Below are positions 1 through 5,585 of a DNA stretch of 7,632 bases, in pieces (within the stretch, counting starts at the first letter, position 1; every line of letters begins with the position of its first letter). The position numbers and the translations under genes are program-made. Location of the stretch: NCBI GenBank assembly GCA_028706735.1, contig JAQTVS010000124.1:1-7632 (forward strand), read 5' to 3'. Under the pieces are notes generated by a model. The model was not told the DNA's origin and did no database searches. It worked only from the letters and a program-made list of their open reading frames with translations. The stretch comes from Thiomonas sp. Lineage in GTDB: Bacteria; Pseudomonadota; Gammaproteobacteria; Burkholderiales; Burkholderiaceae_C.

Positions 1-579
1 CATCATGTCGGCGGGATGGGCGAAGGCGGCCAGGCTGACGACGGCGGCGATCTGCGGCCGCCAGGTGGCCGCCAGCAGCACCGCGCCCGCGCCGACGGAA
101 TGGCCCAGCAGGGCGATGCGGCCGGGGTCGATGTCGGGCTGGGCGGCCAGCCAGTCCACCGCGTGCGCAGTGTCTTCGGCGAAGCGCGGCAGCGAGGTGT
201 AGGGCTCATCATCGCTGGCGCCGTGGCAGCGGGTGTCGATGAACAGCAGCGCAAGCCCGGCGGCATGCAGCGCCGGAGCCAGCGGCAGCATGAGGTCGGC
301 ATTGCTGCCCCAGCCATGCACGATGACGAGGGCGGGCGCGGGCCGCGGTGTGGCTTGCGGTGCGGGCAGATGCCAGGCGTGCAGGGTTTTGCCATGGGCG
401 GTGGGGATGCGCACCGTGGCGGACGCCAGCCCGAAGTCGGCCGGGCTGCGGGTGTGCGCCAGGCGCGGCGCACGCAGGCTGCGGCGCAGCCCCCAATTGA
501 GCAGCGGCCGCAGGGGCGGCGTGGTCATCCACGGCAGCACCGTGGGCAGGAGGGCGGAGACGAGTTTGGAGCGCGGCAT
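1..579 (-). CDS. alpha/beta hydrolase (3' part beyond window)
   Basis: This is a serine hydrolase of the alpha/beta-hydrolase fold. The substrate cannot be told from the sequence. The frame is open from the left edge to an ATG at 577-579, so 193 N-terminal residues are visible and the end lies outside. Visible landmarks are a strand followed by H88-G89-W90-G91 (oxyanion-hole HGxG), D115-T-R-C-H-G120 (the usual D-x-R-x-H-G turn), and the nucleophile elbow G159-H-S161-V-G163 after the strand RIALL. The catalytic Asp and His should lie beyond the edge. The first ~60 residues are basic and hydrophobic (W37, L43-L47, R52-R53); this may be a membrane-proximal segment, but no clear signal peptide is seen. 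The gene is divergent from recJ. No Shine-Dalgarno sequence precedes the ATG, and a TACACT -10-like hexamer lies only 9 bp upstream, so a leaderless start is possible. Fold assignment is firm; the start is moderately sure. Confidence 0.85.
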   Translation of the reverse strand, partial: MPRSKLVSALLPTVLPWMTTPPLRPLLNWGLRRSLRAPRLAHTRSPADFGLASATVRIPTAHGKTLHAWHLPAPQATPRPAPALVIVHGWGSNADLMLPLAPALHAAGLALLFIDTRCHGASDDEPYTSLPRFAEDTAHAVDWLAAQPDIDPGRIALLGHSVGAGAVLLAATWRPQIAAVVSLAAFAHPADMM

Positions 580-588
580 CGACTGCGC

Positions 589-594
589 AGTGTA
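589..594 (-). promoter_or_regulatory. candidate -10 element (TACACT) for the hydrolase gene
   Basis: Read on the minus strand, TACACT matches the TATAAT consensus at four of six positions. It sits nine bases before the hydrolase ATG, which would put transcription start at or next to the start codon. No -35 match is visible at 16-18 bp. The surrounding ten bases CCTACACTGC recur upstream of nadC. This is a weak call made from pattern alone. Confidence 0.25.
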
Positions 595-626
595 GGAGTG
601 GAGCCGGGCAGGCGCGGCTTCGGTTC

Positions 627-652
627 CAATGGCGTTTTGATTTTTGCCATTG
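627..652. promoter_or_regulatory. 7-bp inverted repeat before recJ, next to palindrome TGACGTCA
   Basis: CAATGGC (627-633) and GCCATTG (646-652) form a perfect inverted repeat around a T-rich 12-nt spacer. The right arm ends five bases before the recJ ATG. An 8-bp palindrome, TGACGTCA, follows at 651-658 and includes the A of the start codon. The repeat occupies the place where a ribosome-binding site would be expected, and none is seen. It could be an operator in the divergent hydrolase/recJ region or an mRNA hairpin limiting recJ translation. Both roles are inference. Confidence 0.4.
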
Positions 653-657
653 ACGTC

Positions 658-2382
658 ATGCAATTCATTCTCCGCCAACCCGATCCCCGCGCCCAGCACC
701 GGCTGCAAGAGGCGGGCACGCATCCTTTGCTGGCGCAGTTGTTCGCGGCGCGCGGCGTGAAGGAGGCGGAGGAACTGGAACTGGCGCTGTCGCACTTGCT
801 GCCGCCTGCGCTGCTCAAGGGGGCGCAAGCCGCTGCGGTGGTGCTGGCCGAGGCCATTGCACGCGGCGAGCGCCTGCTCATCGTGGCTGACTATGACTGC
901 GATGGCGCCACGGCCTGCGCCGTGGGGCTGCGCGGCCTGCGGGCGATGGGGGCGGCGGTGTCCTATCTGGTGCCCAACCGCTTCACCACGGGCTACGGCC
1001 TGTCGCCCGCCGTGGTGGAACTGGCCTTGCAGCACGCCGATGGCAAGCCCGACTGGATCGTCACCGTGGACAACGGCATCGCCAGTGTGGAGGGCGTGGC
1101 GCGGGCGTGCGAGCAGGGCATCCGGGTGCTCGTCACCGATCATCATCTGCCGGGCGACACGTTGCCCGAGGCCGAGGTCATCGTCAACCCGAATCAGCCG
1201 GGCTGCGGCTTTCCGAGCAAGTCGATTGCCGGGGTCGGGGTGATGTTTTATGTGCTGCTGGCGCTGCGGTCTGAACTGCGCCAGCGCGGGGTGTTCGACG
1301 CCGCCAGCCAGCCGCGCCTCGACGCGCTGCTCGATCTCGTGGCGCTGGGCACCGTGGCCGACGTGGTGCGGCTCGATGCCAACAACCGGCTGCTGGTGGC
1401 GCAAGGGCTCAAGCGCATCCGCGAGGGGCGCATGCAGCCGGGCGTTGCCGCGCTGCTGCAGGTGGCGGGGCGCGAGGCGGCGCGGGTGAACAGCGCCGAT
1501 CTGGGCTTCGCGCTGGGGCCGCGCATCAACGCCGCGGGGCGCTTGGCCGACATGACCGTGGGCATCGAGTGCCTCGCCACGGACGATCCCGCCCGCGCGC
1601 TGGAACTCGCGCAACTGCTCGATACCTTCAACCGCGAGCGGCGCAGCATCGAAGACGGCATCAAGGCCGAGGCGCTGGCCATGCTGGAGGGGCTGGATCT
1701 GGGGCCGCAAGGCAGCACCCCCGCCATCAGCCTGTTTGCGCCCAACTGGCATGAAGGCGTGATCGGCATTGTTGCCGGGCGCATCAAAGACCGCGAGCAT
1801 CGCCCCACCTTTGTGTTCGCCCCGGCCGAAGATGGCACGCTGCGCGGCTCGGGCCGCTCGATCGCCGGGTTTCACCTGCGCGATGCGCTCGATCTCGTCT
1901 CCAAGCGCGAGCCCGGCCTGTTGCTGCGCTTCGGCGGCCATGCCATGGCGGCGGGCTGTTCGTTGGTGGACGATGGCTTCGAGCGCTTTCGCGCCGCGTT
2001 TGCTCAAGTGGCCGCCGAATGGCTGGCGCCGGCCCAGTTGCAGCGCCGCATCGAGGTGGACGGGCCGCTGCCCGCGCAATGGCTGCTGCCAGAAATGGCG
2101 TCGCTGCTCGCTGCGCAGGTTTGGGGGCAGGGCTTCGCCGCGCCCTTGTTCAGCGCCCGGGTGCAGGTGCGGCAGCAGCGGCTGCTGGGCGAGCGGCATC
2201 TGAAAGCCAAGATCCGCCTGCTCGATAGCGAAGGCGTGCCCGGCAATGCACTGTTCGATCTGGTGGCCTGGGGCCGCACCGACTTCCTGCCGGATGAGGC
2301 GCGCATCGCCTACCGGCTGGAGAGCAACACCTGGCAAGGCCTCACCCAGGTGCAACTGGTGCTCGAAGCCGTCGAAGGCTGA
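658..2382 (+). CDS. recJ: single-stranded-DNA-specific exonuclease RecJ
   Basis: RecJ is the cytoplasmic 5'-to-3' single-strand DNA exonuclease used in RecF-pathway recombination, mismatch repair and base-excision repair. The 574-residue product has the usual family length. In order it shows the DHH phosphoesterase motifs D78-Y-D80-C-D82-G, V-D138-N-G, the defining D161-H162-H163 and G-T-V-A-D235, which together carry the metal-binding residues. G287-P-R-I-N-A-A-G-R295 and the DHHA1 motif G426-G-H428-A-M-A-A-G433 follow, then a C-terminal part expected to hold the OB-like domain. The ATG at 658 is chosen because family similarity begins there. The frame stays open back to an ATG at 16, but those 214 codons are antisense to the hydrolase. 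No Shine-Dalgarno sequence is seen; an inverted repeat occupies that position. All catalytic motifs look intact. The gene is followed directly by a tandem repeat array, with DUF1841 convergent beyond it. Confidence 0.96.
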   Translation: MQFILRQPDPRAQHRLQEAGTHPLLAQLFAARGVKEAEELELALSHLLPPALLKGAQAAAVVLAEAIARGERLLIVADYDCDGATACAVGLRGLRAMGAAVSYLVPNRFTTGYGLSPAVVELALQHADGKPDWIVTVDNGIASVEGVARACEQGIRVLVTDHHLPGDTLPEAEVIVNPNQPGCGFPSKSIAGVGVMFYVLLALRSELRQRGVFDAASQPRLDALLDLVALGTVADVVRLDANNRLLVAQGLKRIREGRMQPGVAALLQVAGREAARVNSADLGFALGPRINAAGRLADMTVGIECLATDDPARALELAQLLDTFNRERRSIEDGIKAEALAMLEGLDLGPQGSTPAISLFAPNWHEGVIGIVAGRIKDREHRPTFVFAPAEDGTLRGSGRSIAGFHLRDALDLVSKREPGLLLRFGGHAMAAGCSLVDDGFERFRAAFAQVAAEWLAPAQLQRRIEVDGPLPAQWLLPEMASLLAAQVWGQGFAAPLFSARVQVRQQRLLGERHLKAKIRLLDSEGVPGNALFDLVAWGRTDFLPDEARIAYRLESNTWQGLTQVQLVLEAVEG

Positions 2383-2390
2383 AGGCGTGC

Positions 2391-2614
2391 CCCCCGAAAA
2401 CCGCGCTGCGCTTGGTTCTCCCCCGAGGGGGCATGAAACCCTTGGGGCGGCCCGGCGGGGGATAGAGCCCCCGAAAACCGCGCTGCGCTTGGTTCTCCCC
2501 CCGAGGGGGCATGAAACCCTTGGGGCGGCCCGGCGGGGGATAGGGCCCCCGAAAACCGCGCTGCGCTTGGTTCTCCCCCGAGGGGGCATGAAACCCTTGG
2601 GGCGGCCCGGCGGG
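2391..2614. repeat. three tandem copies of a 77/78-bp GC-rich hairpin repeat
   Basis: Units lie at 2391-2467 (77 bp), 2468-2545 (78 bp) and 2546-2614 (69 bp, lacking the last bases). Each starts CCCCCGAAAACCGCG and runs to a CCCGGCGGG end. Differences between copies are very few: one extra C in the C-run of unit 2 and an A/G change at 2466 relative to 2544. Each unit holds a stem CCCCGAGGG / CCCTTGGGG (one G-U pair, 9-nt loop) at 2421-2447, 2499-2525 and 2576-2602. The unit junctions form a second perfect stem, CGGGGG / CCCCCG (2456-2473 and 2534-2551). No U-tract follows the stems, so this is not a textbook terminator, but it fills the gap between convergent recJ and DUF1841 and could stop transcription from both sides. 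Reading frames through it are not genes. I recall similar sequences as dispersed intergenic repeats in Burkholderiales; this was not checked. Confidence 0.93.
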
Positions 2615-2632
2615 TTTCTCTGCTCTGAAATC

Positions 2633-3061
2633 TCAGCGCAGCGTCGCGCGTCGCTGCACGCAGTCCACATAGCCTGCGCCGTCGGGCGGCAGGCCGCTGC
2701 GCTGCGCAGTCCACAGCATGTCGCCCAGGCATTCCATGATGGCGTGGTGCGCCGCGTGCTCGCCGAGCTTGCTGCGCAGCAACTCGAACGCCTGGCGGAT
2801 GCCTGGCGGCTGGTCGATGGACACCTGCTCGGCGATTGACAAATGCATGGACAGGTGCAGGAACGGATTGGTGCGTCCCTGCTCCACGGTGTAGTCGCGG
2901 CTGGCGCTTTGCGGGTCGGCGAGCTCGGCGTGGTATTCAGGGTGCAGATCCATCCAGTCGGTGGCGATGAGTTCGAGCGGCGTGAGCACGCCACCGTCGC
3001 GGCGCCGTTGCCAGGCGGAAAGGAAGAACTGCCGAACCTCGTCTTTGCTGGGATTGAACAT
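2633..3061 (-). CDS. DUF1841 family protein
   Basis: This 142-residue soluble protein matches the DUF1841 family as I know it from beta- and gammaproteobacteria. It opens with M-F-N-P-S, carries L-T-P-L-E (26-30), D35-W and H40-P-E-Y-H44, and has the family core G62[13 protein letters not shown] then E78-Q and S81-I-D-Q-P-P-G-I-R89. It ends with H106-A-I-M-E-C-L-G and R-S-G-x-P-P-D-G-x-x-Y. The biochemical function is unknown. Histidine and glutamate pairs four residues apart (H40/H44, H69/H73, H106/E110) would fall on one helix face and could bind metal; that is my inference. The frame continues to an ATG at 3139, but the family N-terminus M-F-N-P-S fixes the start at 3061. AGGA lies about 13 bases upstream, a poor spacing. 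The stop is 18 bp from the repeat array. Confidence 0.9.
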   Translation of the reverse strand: MFNPSKDEVRQFFLSAWQRRRDGGVLTPLELIATDWMDLHPEYHAELADPQSASRDYTVEQGRTNPFLHLSMHLSIAEQVSIDQPPGIRQAFELLRSKLGEHAAHHAIMECLGDMLWTAQRSGLPPDGAGYVDCVQRRATLR

Positions 3062-3143
3062 GATGCGCGTATTGTCCTGCAGCCATTCGCTTGCGTCCCA
3101 TCTGCGCTCCACCTGCACCCACTGGCGATTTGCAAGCACTTAC

Positions 3144-3153
3144 AAACCGGTTT
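3144..3153. promoter_or_regulatory. palindrome AAACCGGTTT between divergent genes
   Basis: A perfect 10-bp palindrome lies in the 132-bp gap between the DUF1841 and RutE-like genes, 82 bp from the first start codon and 40 bp from the second. Its position suits an operator shared by divergent promoters, but no clear -35/-10 pair is visible around it. A 10-bp palindrome can also occur by chance. No other structure was seen in the gap. Confidence 0.25.
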
Positions 3154-3193
3154 TGAGCGACCATTTCAAAATTGTTCACTCACGAGAATCATC

Positions 3194-3784
3194 ATGCCCA
3201 TGATCGACGCCAGCGCCCTGCGCCAACTGTTTGACGAAGCCCGCACCCACAACGCCTGGCTGGACCAGCCCGTGCCCGAACACCTGCTGCACCAACTCTA
3301 CGACCTCATGAAGTGGGGGCCGACCTCGGCCAACTGCTCTCCGGCGCGCATTGTGTTCGTGCAGTCTCAGGAGGCCAAGGCCCGGCTTGCACCCTGCATG
3401 AGCGAGGGCAATCGCGCCAAGACGCTGCAGGCGCCGGTGACGGCCCTCATCGGCATGGATATGGCGTTTTACGACCATCTGCCGCAGCTGTTTCCGCATA
3501 ACCAGGACGCGCGCAATTGGTTCGTGGGCAAGCCCGATTTCATCGCCGCCTCGGCGATGCGCAACTCCAGTCTGCAGGGCGGCTACTTCATTCTCGCGGC
3601 ACGCGCCCTGGGGCTGGATTGCGGCCCGATGAGCGGCTTCGACGCCGATGCGGTGAATGCGGCGTTCTTCGCTAACACCGAGGTCAAGGTGAACTTTCTG
3701 TGCAATCTCGGCTATGGCGACGCCGCCGCGCTGTTCCCCCGCAGTCCGCGGCTGAGTTTCGAGCAGGCTTGCCGCATCGCATAG
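3194..3784 (+). CDS. rutE: malonic semialdehyde reductase / RutE-type NAD(P)H flavin reductase
   Basis: This is a 196-residue FMN-dependent nitroreductase-fold protein closely resembling E. coli RutE, which has the same length and reduces toxic malonic semialdehyde to 3-hydroxypropionate at the end of the Rut uracil-degradation pathway. Shared blocks are A16-R-T-H-N-A-W22, M39[13 protein letters not shown]52, K76-T-L-Q-A-P-V-T, L99-F-P-H102, R123-N-S-S-x-Q128, A138-L-G-L-D-x-G-P-M-S-G-F-D150, N-x-G-Y-G-D and R-L-S-F-E-x-A-C near the end. No other rut gene is present here, so the in vivo substrate could differ; relatives are also annotated as general NADH/nitroreductases. The ATG at 3194 matches the family N-terminus, and the longer open frame upstream is antisense to DUF1841. 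A second ATG is at 3200. The ribosome-binding site is weak (CGAGA). Family assignment is firm; the exact substrate is less so. Confidence 0.88.
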   Translation: MPMIDASALRQLFDEARTHNAWLDQPVPEHLLHQLYDLMKWGPTSANCSPARIVFVQSQEAKARLAPCMSEGNRAKTLQAPVTALIGMDMAFYDHLPQLFPHNQDARNWFVGKPDFIAASAMRNSSLQGGYFILAARALGLDCGPMSGFDADAVNAAFFANTEVKVNFLCNLGYGDAAALFPRSPRLSFEQACRIA

Positions 3785-3817
3785 CGCGTGTCCGCGCGGC
3801 GTGGAGTTTGTGCGTCG

Positions 3818-3848
3818 GTTCTGGTAATTTCGCACCCATCACCAGAAC
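3818..3848. promoter_or_regulatory. 8-bp inverted repeat upstream of parA
   Basis: GTTCTGGT (3818-3825) and ACCAGAAC (3841-3848) are perfect inverse copies around a 15-nt spacer with an AT-rich stretch, TAATTT. The right arm ends 21 bases before the parA ATG, just ahead of its AAAGGA ribosome-binding site (3858-3863). Arm centres are 23 bp apart, roughly two helical turns, which suits a dimeric DNA-binding protein. It could equally be a leader-RNA hairpin or mark the end of the rutE transcript, though no T-tract follows. ParA-type proteins in some systems repress their own promoter; whether this one does is unknown. Confidence 0.45.
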
Positions 3849-3869
3849 AGACAGCAGAAAGGACGCGCC

Positions 3870-4490
3870 ATGCCGGTCATCGTCGTTGCCAACCCCAAGG
3901 GCGGGGTGGGCAAATCCACTCTCTCCACGCAGATTGCCGGGTTTTTCGCCAGTCAAGGCCATGTGGTCATGCTGGGCGACTCGGACCGGCAGGAATCTGC
4001 TCGGCTGTGGCTGTCGCTGCGCGACCCGGCACTGCCACGCATCGACACCTGGGAGATGAGCTTTGATTACATCGCCAAACCGCCCAAGGGCACAACCCAC
4101 GCGGTGATCGACACCTCCGCCGGGCTGCACGGCTGGCGGCTGAACGATGTGATGAAGCAGGCCGAGAAGGTGCTGGTGCCGCTGTCGGCCTCGATTTTCG
4201 ACATCTACGCCACCCAGGAATTTCTGGAAAAACTGCGCGAGGCGCGTGAGAAACACGGTTTCGACGTGGGTCTGGTGGGTGTGCGCATCGACCCGCGCAC
4301 CCATGCCGCCGAACAGTTGCAGGCGTTCGTCGCCCAGAGCGGCCTGCCGATGTTGACCAATCTGCGCCAGACCACGCTGTACCCGCAGATGGCCGCGCAC
4401 GGGCTCACGCTGTGGGATTTGCCGCCCAGCCAGGCGGCGAAAGACCTGGAGCAGTGGCAGCCCATCGTGGAATGGTTGCGGCGCGCGTAG
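3870..4490 (+). CDS. small orphan ParA/Soj-type partitioning ATPase
   Basis: This 206-residue protein is a ParA/MinD-family P-loop ATPase, a class that positions plasmids, chromosome regions or protein cargo by ATP-driven dynamics on the nucleoid. The deviant Walker A motif K10-G-G-V-G-K15-S-T17 carries the signature lysine K10. D37-S-D39-R-Q-E-S sits where ParA proteins usually have D-x-D-P-Q-x-S, and the Walker B segment is V-I-D81-T-S-A-G, with S where P is common. There is no N-terminal helix-turn-helix, so it resembles the short ParA subtype. No ParB, centromere-like repeats or small acidic partner lies beside it: neighbours are the RutE-like gene (85 bp upstream) and a convergent Crp/Fnr gene. 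AAAGGA seven bases before the ATG supports the start. It may position a chromosomally encoded cargo made elsewhere or be a remnant of a partition locus. Family is certain; role is unknown. Confidence 0.93.
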   Translation: MPVIVVANPKGGVGKSTLSTQIAGFFASQGHVVMLGDSDRQESARLWLSLRDPALPRIDTWEMSFDYIAKPPKGTTHAVIDTSAGLHGWRLNDVMKQAEKVLVPLSASIFDIYATQEFLEKLREAREKHGFDVGLVGVRIDPRTHAAEQLQAFVAQSGLPMLTNLRQTTLYPQMAAHGLTLWDLPPSQAAKDLEQWQPIVEWLRRA

Positions 4491-4503
4491 CACTGCGGGC
4501 CAT

Positions 4504-4542
4504 AAAAAAGGCACATCCCGGAATCGCTCCGATGGATGTGCC
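4504..4542 (-). terminator. intrinsic terminator of the Crp/Fnr-family gene
   Basis: On the minus strand a perfect 9-bp stem, GGCACATCC / GGATGTGCC, is followed directly by six Ts (plus-strand A-run 4504-4509). The plus-strand arms are 4510-4518 and 4534-4542. Within the 15-nt loop a further four pairs, CGGA (4519-4522) with TCCG (4528-4531), extend the structure past a two-base bulge. It lies 82 bp downstream of the regulator's stop codon and 13 bp beyond the convergent parA stop. The T-tract is only on the minus-strand side, so it mainly serves the regulator transcript, though the hairpin may also slow transcription leaving parA. Confidence 0.88.
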
Positions 4543-4624
4543 CAAGCTGCAAGGAAGGATGGCGGCTGCGGTTTTTTGGGAGGTTCGCTCTGCCGGCTTG
4601 TCGAAGGGAAGGTTCCGGTCAGCC

Positions 4625-5440
4625 TCAGGCCGCGCGTTCCGGCTGTGCCACCAGGCCGAGTGCCGGGCGGTTGACGCGGAACAGGCGCGGACCCACATGT
4701 TCGAGCAGCTTGTCGCGCTCGAACTGGGCAATCACGCGGCTGGCTGTTTCCAGCGCGACGCCGAGCATGGCGCCGAGGTCGCTGCGCTTGGGCAGGGTGA
4801 TGGTGTCGTTGAGTTCCGGGTCGGCCAGTTTGAGCAGCAGGCGGGCCATGCGCGCCGGAATGGCGCCCGAGCCCAGCAGCAGCGCCCATTCGTCGGTATC
4901 GCGCAGCGCGCGGTGCCAGCGTTCCAGAAATTCCTGGCGCAGATTGGGCACCTGCTCTTCCATCTTGCGAATCACTTCCACCGGAATGCGGCAGACCCGC
5001 ACCGCGCCAATGGCCGAGGCGTGGTGCATATACGGCTCGTGAATGAAGCATTCCAGCCCGATCAGATCGCCGCGCCGCGCCACGCGCGTGATGCGGCGGG
5101 TGCCGTCCGGCAGCACGCGCTCCAGCTTCACATAGCCGGTCTTGATGGTGTAGAGCCAATCTCCGCGCTGGCCTTCGCTGAACAACTGCTGCCCTGCGGC
5201 GAATTGCATGTCGTCGATCACCTGATGGAAGCTGTCAAAATCTTCCATGCGCAGCGCGCCGAACAGCGCAATGCGGCGCACGCCGCAATTGCGGCAGTCC
5301 GAAGCGCCGCGCCAGGCGTTGACCACCTCGGCGTGCGCCATGCGGCTGACTTCCGGCTGCTTGCTGCGCGACAAGGTTTTGCGCAGCGTCGCGAGCGGAA
5401 TCGCGGTGGTTGCAGGCGGATTGACAAAAATGGTGTCCAT
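4625..5440 (-). CDS. Crp/Fnr-family transcriptional regulator
   Basis: This cytoplasmic DNA-binding regulator has a cyclic-nucleotide-binding-type sensor domain (about 60-155, with F87-x-E-G-Q-x-G-D, G102-Y-V-K-L, G124-D-L-I-G), a dimerisation helix (about 160-188) and a C-terminal winged helix-turn-helix (about 215-257). Its recognition helix reads E231-T-A-S234-R235, the E-x-x-S-R pattern of E. coli FNR, so TTGAT-type half-sites are expected. C49-x-x-C52 precedes the sensor domain, and C150 (V-C-R-I-P) aligns with the internal FNR cysteine. However, the position matching E. coli Cys29, six residues after C52, is A58, so the four-cysteine [4Fe-4S] set is incomplete; C131 is extra. The signal could be oxygen, nitric oxide, redox state or something else. 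As annotated the protein has 271 residues. An internal ATG at 5341 (M34), preceded by GGAAG at 8-nt spacing, would give 238 residues, nearer the family norm. The gene is divergent from nadC. Confidence 0.92.
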   Translation of the reverse strand: MDTIFVNPPATTAIPLATLRKTLSRSKQPEVSRMAHAEVVNAWRGASDCRNCGVRRIALFGALRMEDFDSFHQVIDDMQFAAGQQLFSEGQRGDWLYTIKTGYVKLERVLPDGTRRITRVARRGDLIGLECFIHEPYMHHASAIGAVRVCRIPVEVIRKMEEQVPNLRQEFLERWHRALRDTDEWALLLGSGAIPARMARLLLKLADPELNDTITLPKRSDLGAMLGVALETASRVIAQFERDKLLEHVGPRLFRVNRPALGLVAQPERAA

Positions 5441-5452
5441 GGCTGGCTTTCA

Positions 5453-5466
5453 TTGATTTAGCGCAA
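5453..5466. promoter_or_regulatory. possible FNR-like site in the regulator's own promoter
   Basis: TTGATTTAGCGCAA has one perfect FNR half-site (TTGAT) and a partial second half (CGCAA against ATCAA), eight of ten defined positions in all. It lies directly downstream of the -10 region of the regulator's promoter, where a bound protein would block transcription, and the adjacent gene encodes a protein with an FNR-type recognition helix. Negative autoregulation is therefore plausible. A single degenerate site could be chance. Confidence 0.35.
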
Positions 5467-5496
5467 TATTAGCGAATGCTGATATAGCCTTGTCAA
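5466..5496 (-). promoter_or_regulatory. sigma-70 type promoter of the Crp/Fnr-family gene
   Basis: Read on the minus strand, a perfect -35 hexamer TTGACA (plus-strand 5491-5496) precedes either GCTAAT at 17-bp spacing (5468-5473, four of six consensus bases) or TAATAT at 19 bp (5466-5471). Transcription would start near 5459, about 20 bases before the annotated ATG at 5440. The direct repeat TTAGCG at 5458-5463 and 5469-5474, 11 bp apart, overlaps the -10 region. This is the clearest promoter in the window. Confidence 0.6.
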
Positions 5497-5585
5497 TATA
5501 GGGAATTCACCGTGATAACTAGGGCTAACCCTGATTTCTGACGCGCTTCATTGCGGAATGTCGATTTTTGCAGCGCACAAAACTG

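Noticed and set aside
16..657. Long N-terminal extension of the recJ frame back to an ATG at 16
   Set aside because: It is antisense to the alpha/beta hydrolase, whose motifs are clear. Family similarity of RecJ begins at 658, giving the normal 574-residue length.
2391..2614. CRISPR array
   Set aside because: The units are contiguous with no variable spacers, and no cas gene is present; this is a simple tandem repeat.
2246..2839. Open frames running through the tandem repeats on both strands
   Set aside because: Their sequence is produced by noncoding repeats and the antisense of recJ and DUF1841; neither has a ribosome-binding site or a recognisable domain.
2843..3193. Upstream extension of the RutE-like frame
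   Set aside because: It is antisense to DUF1841, and the ATG at 3194 gives the exact RutE length of 196 residues.
4543..4624. T6 run at 4572-4577 as a parA terminator
   Set aside because: No convincing stem lies immediately before the T-run on the plus strand.
3684..5159. 491-codon minus-strand open frame
   Set aside because: It overlaps parA antisense and the regulator in the wrong phase, with low-complexity Arg/Pro/Ala-rich text and no recognisable motif. It is a shadow frame of high-GC DNA.
4412..5461. 349-codon plus-strand open frame opposite the Crp/Fnr gene
   Set aside because: No domain is seen, and it is fully antisense to a gene with clear sensor and helix-turn-helix domains.
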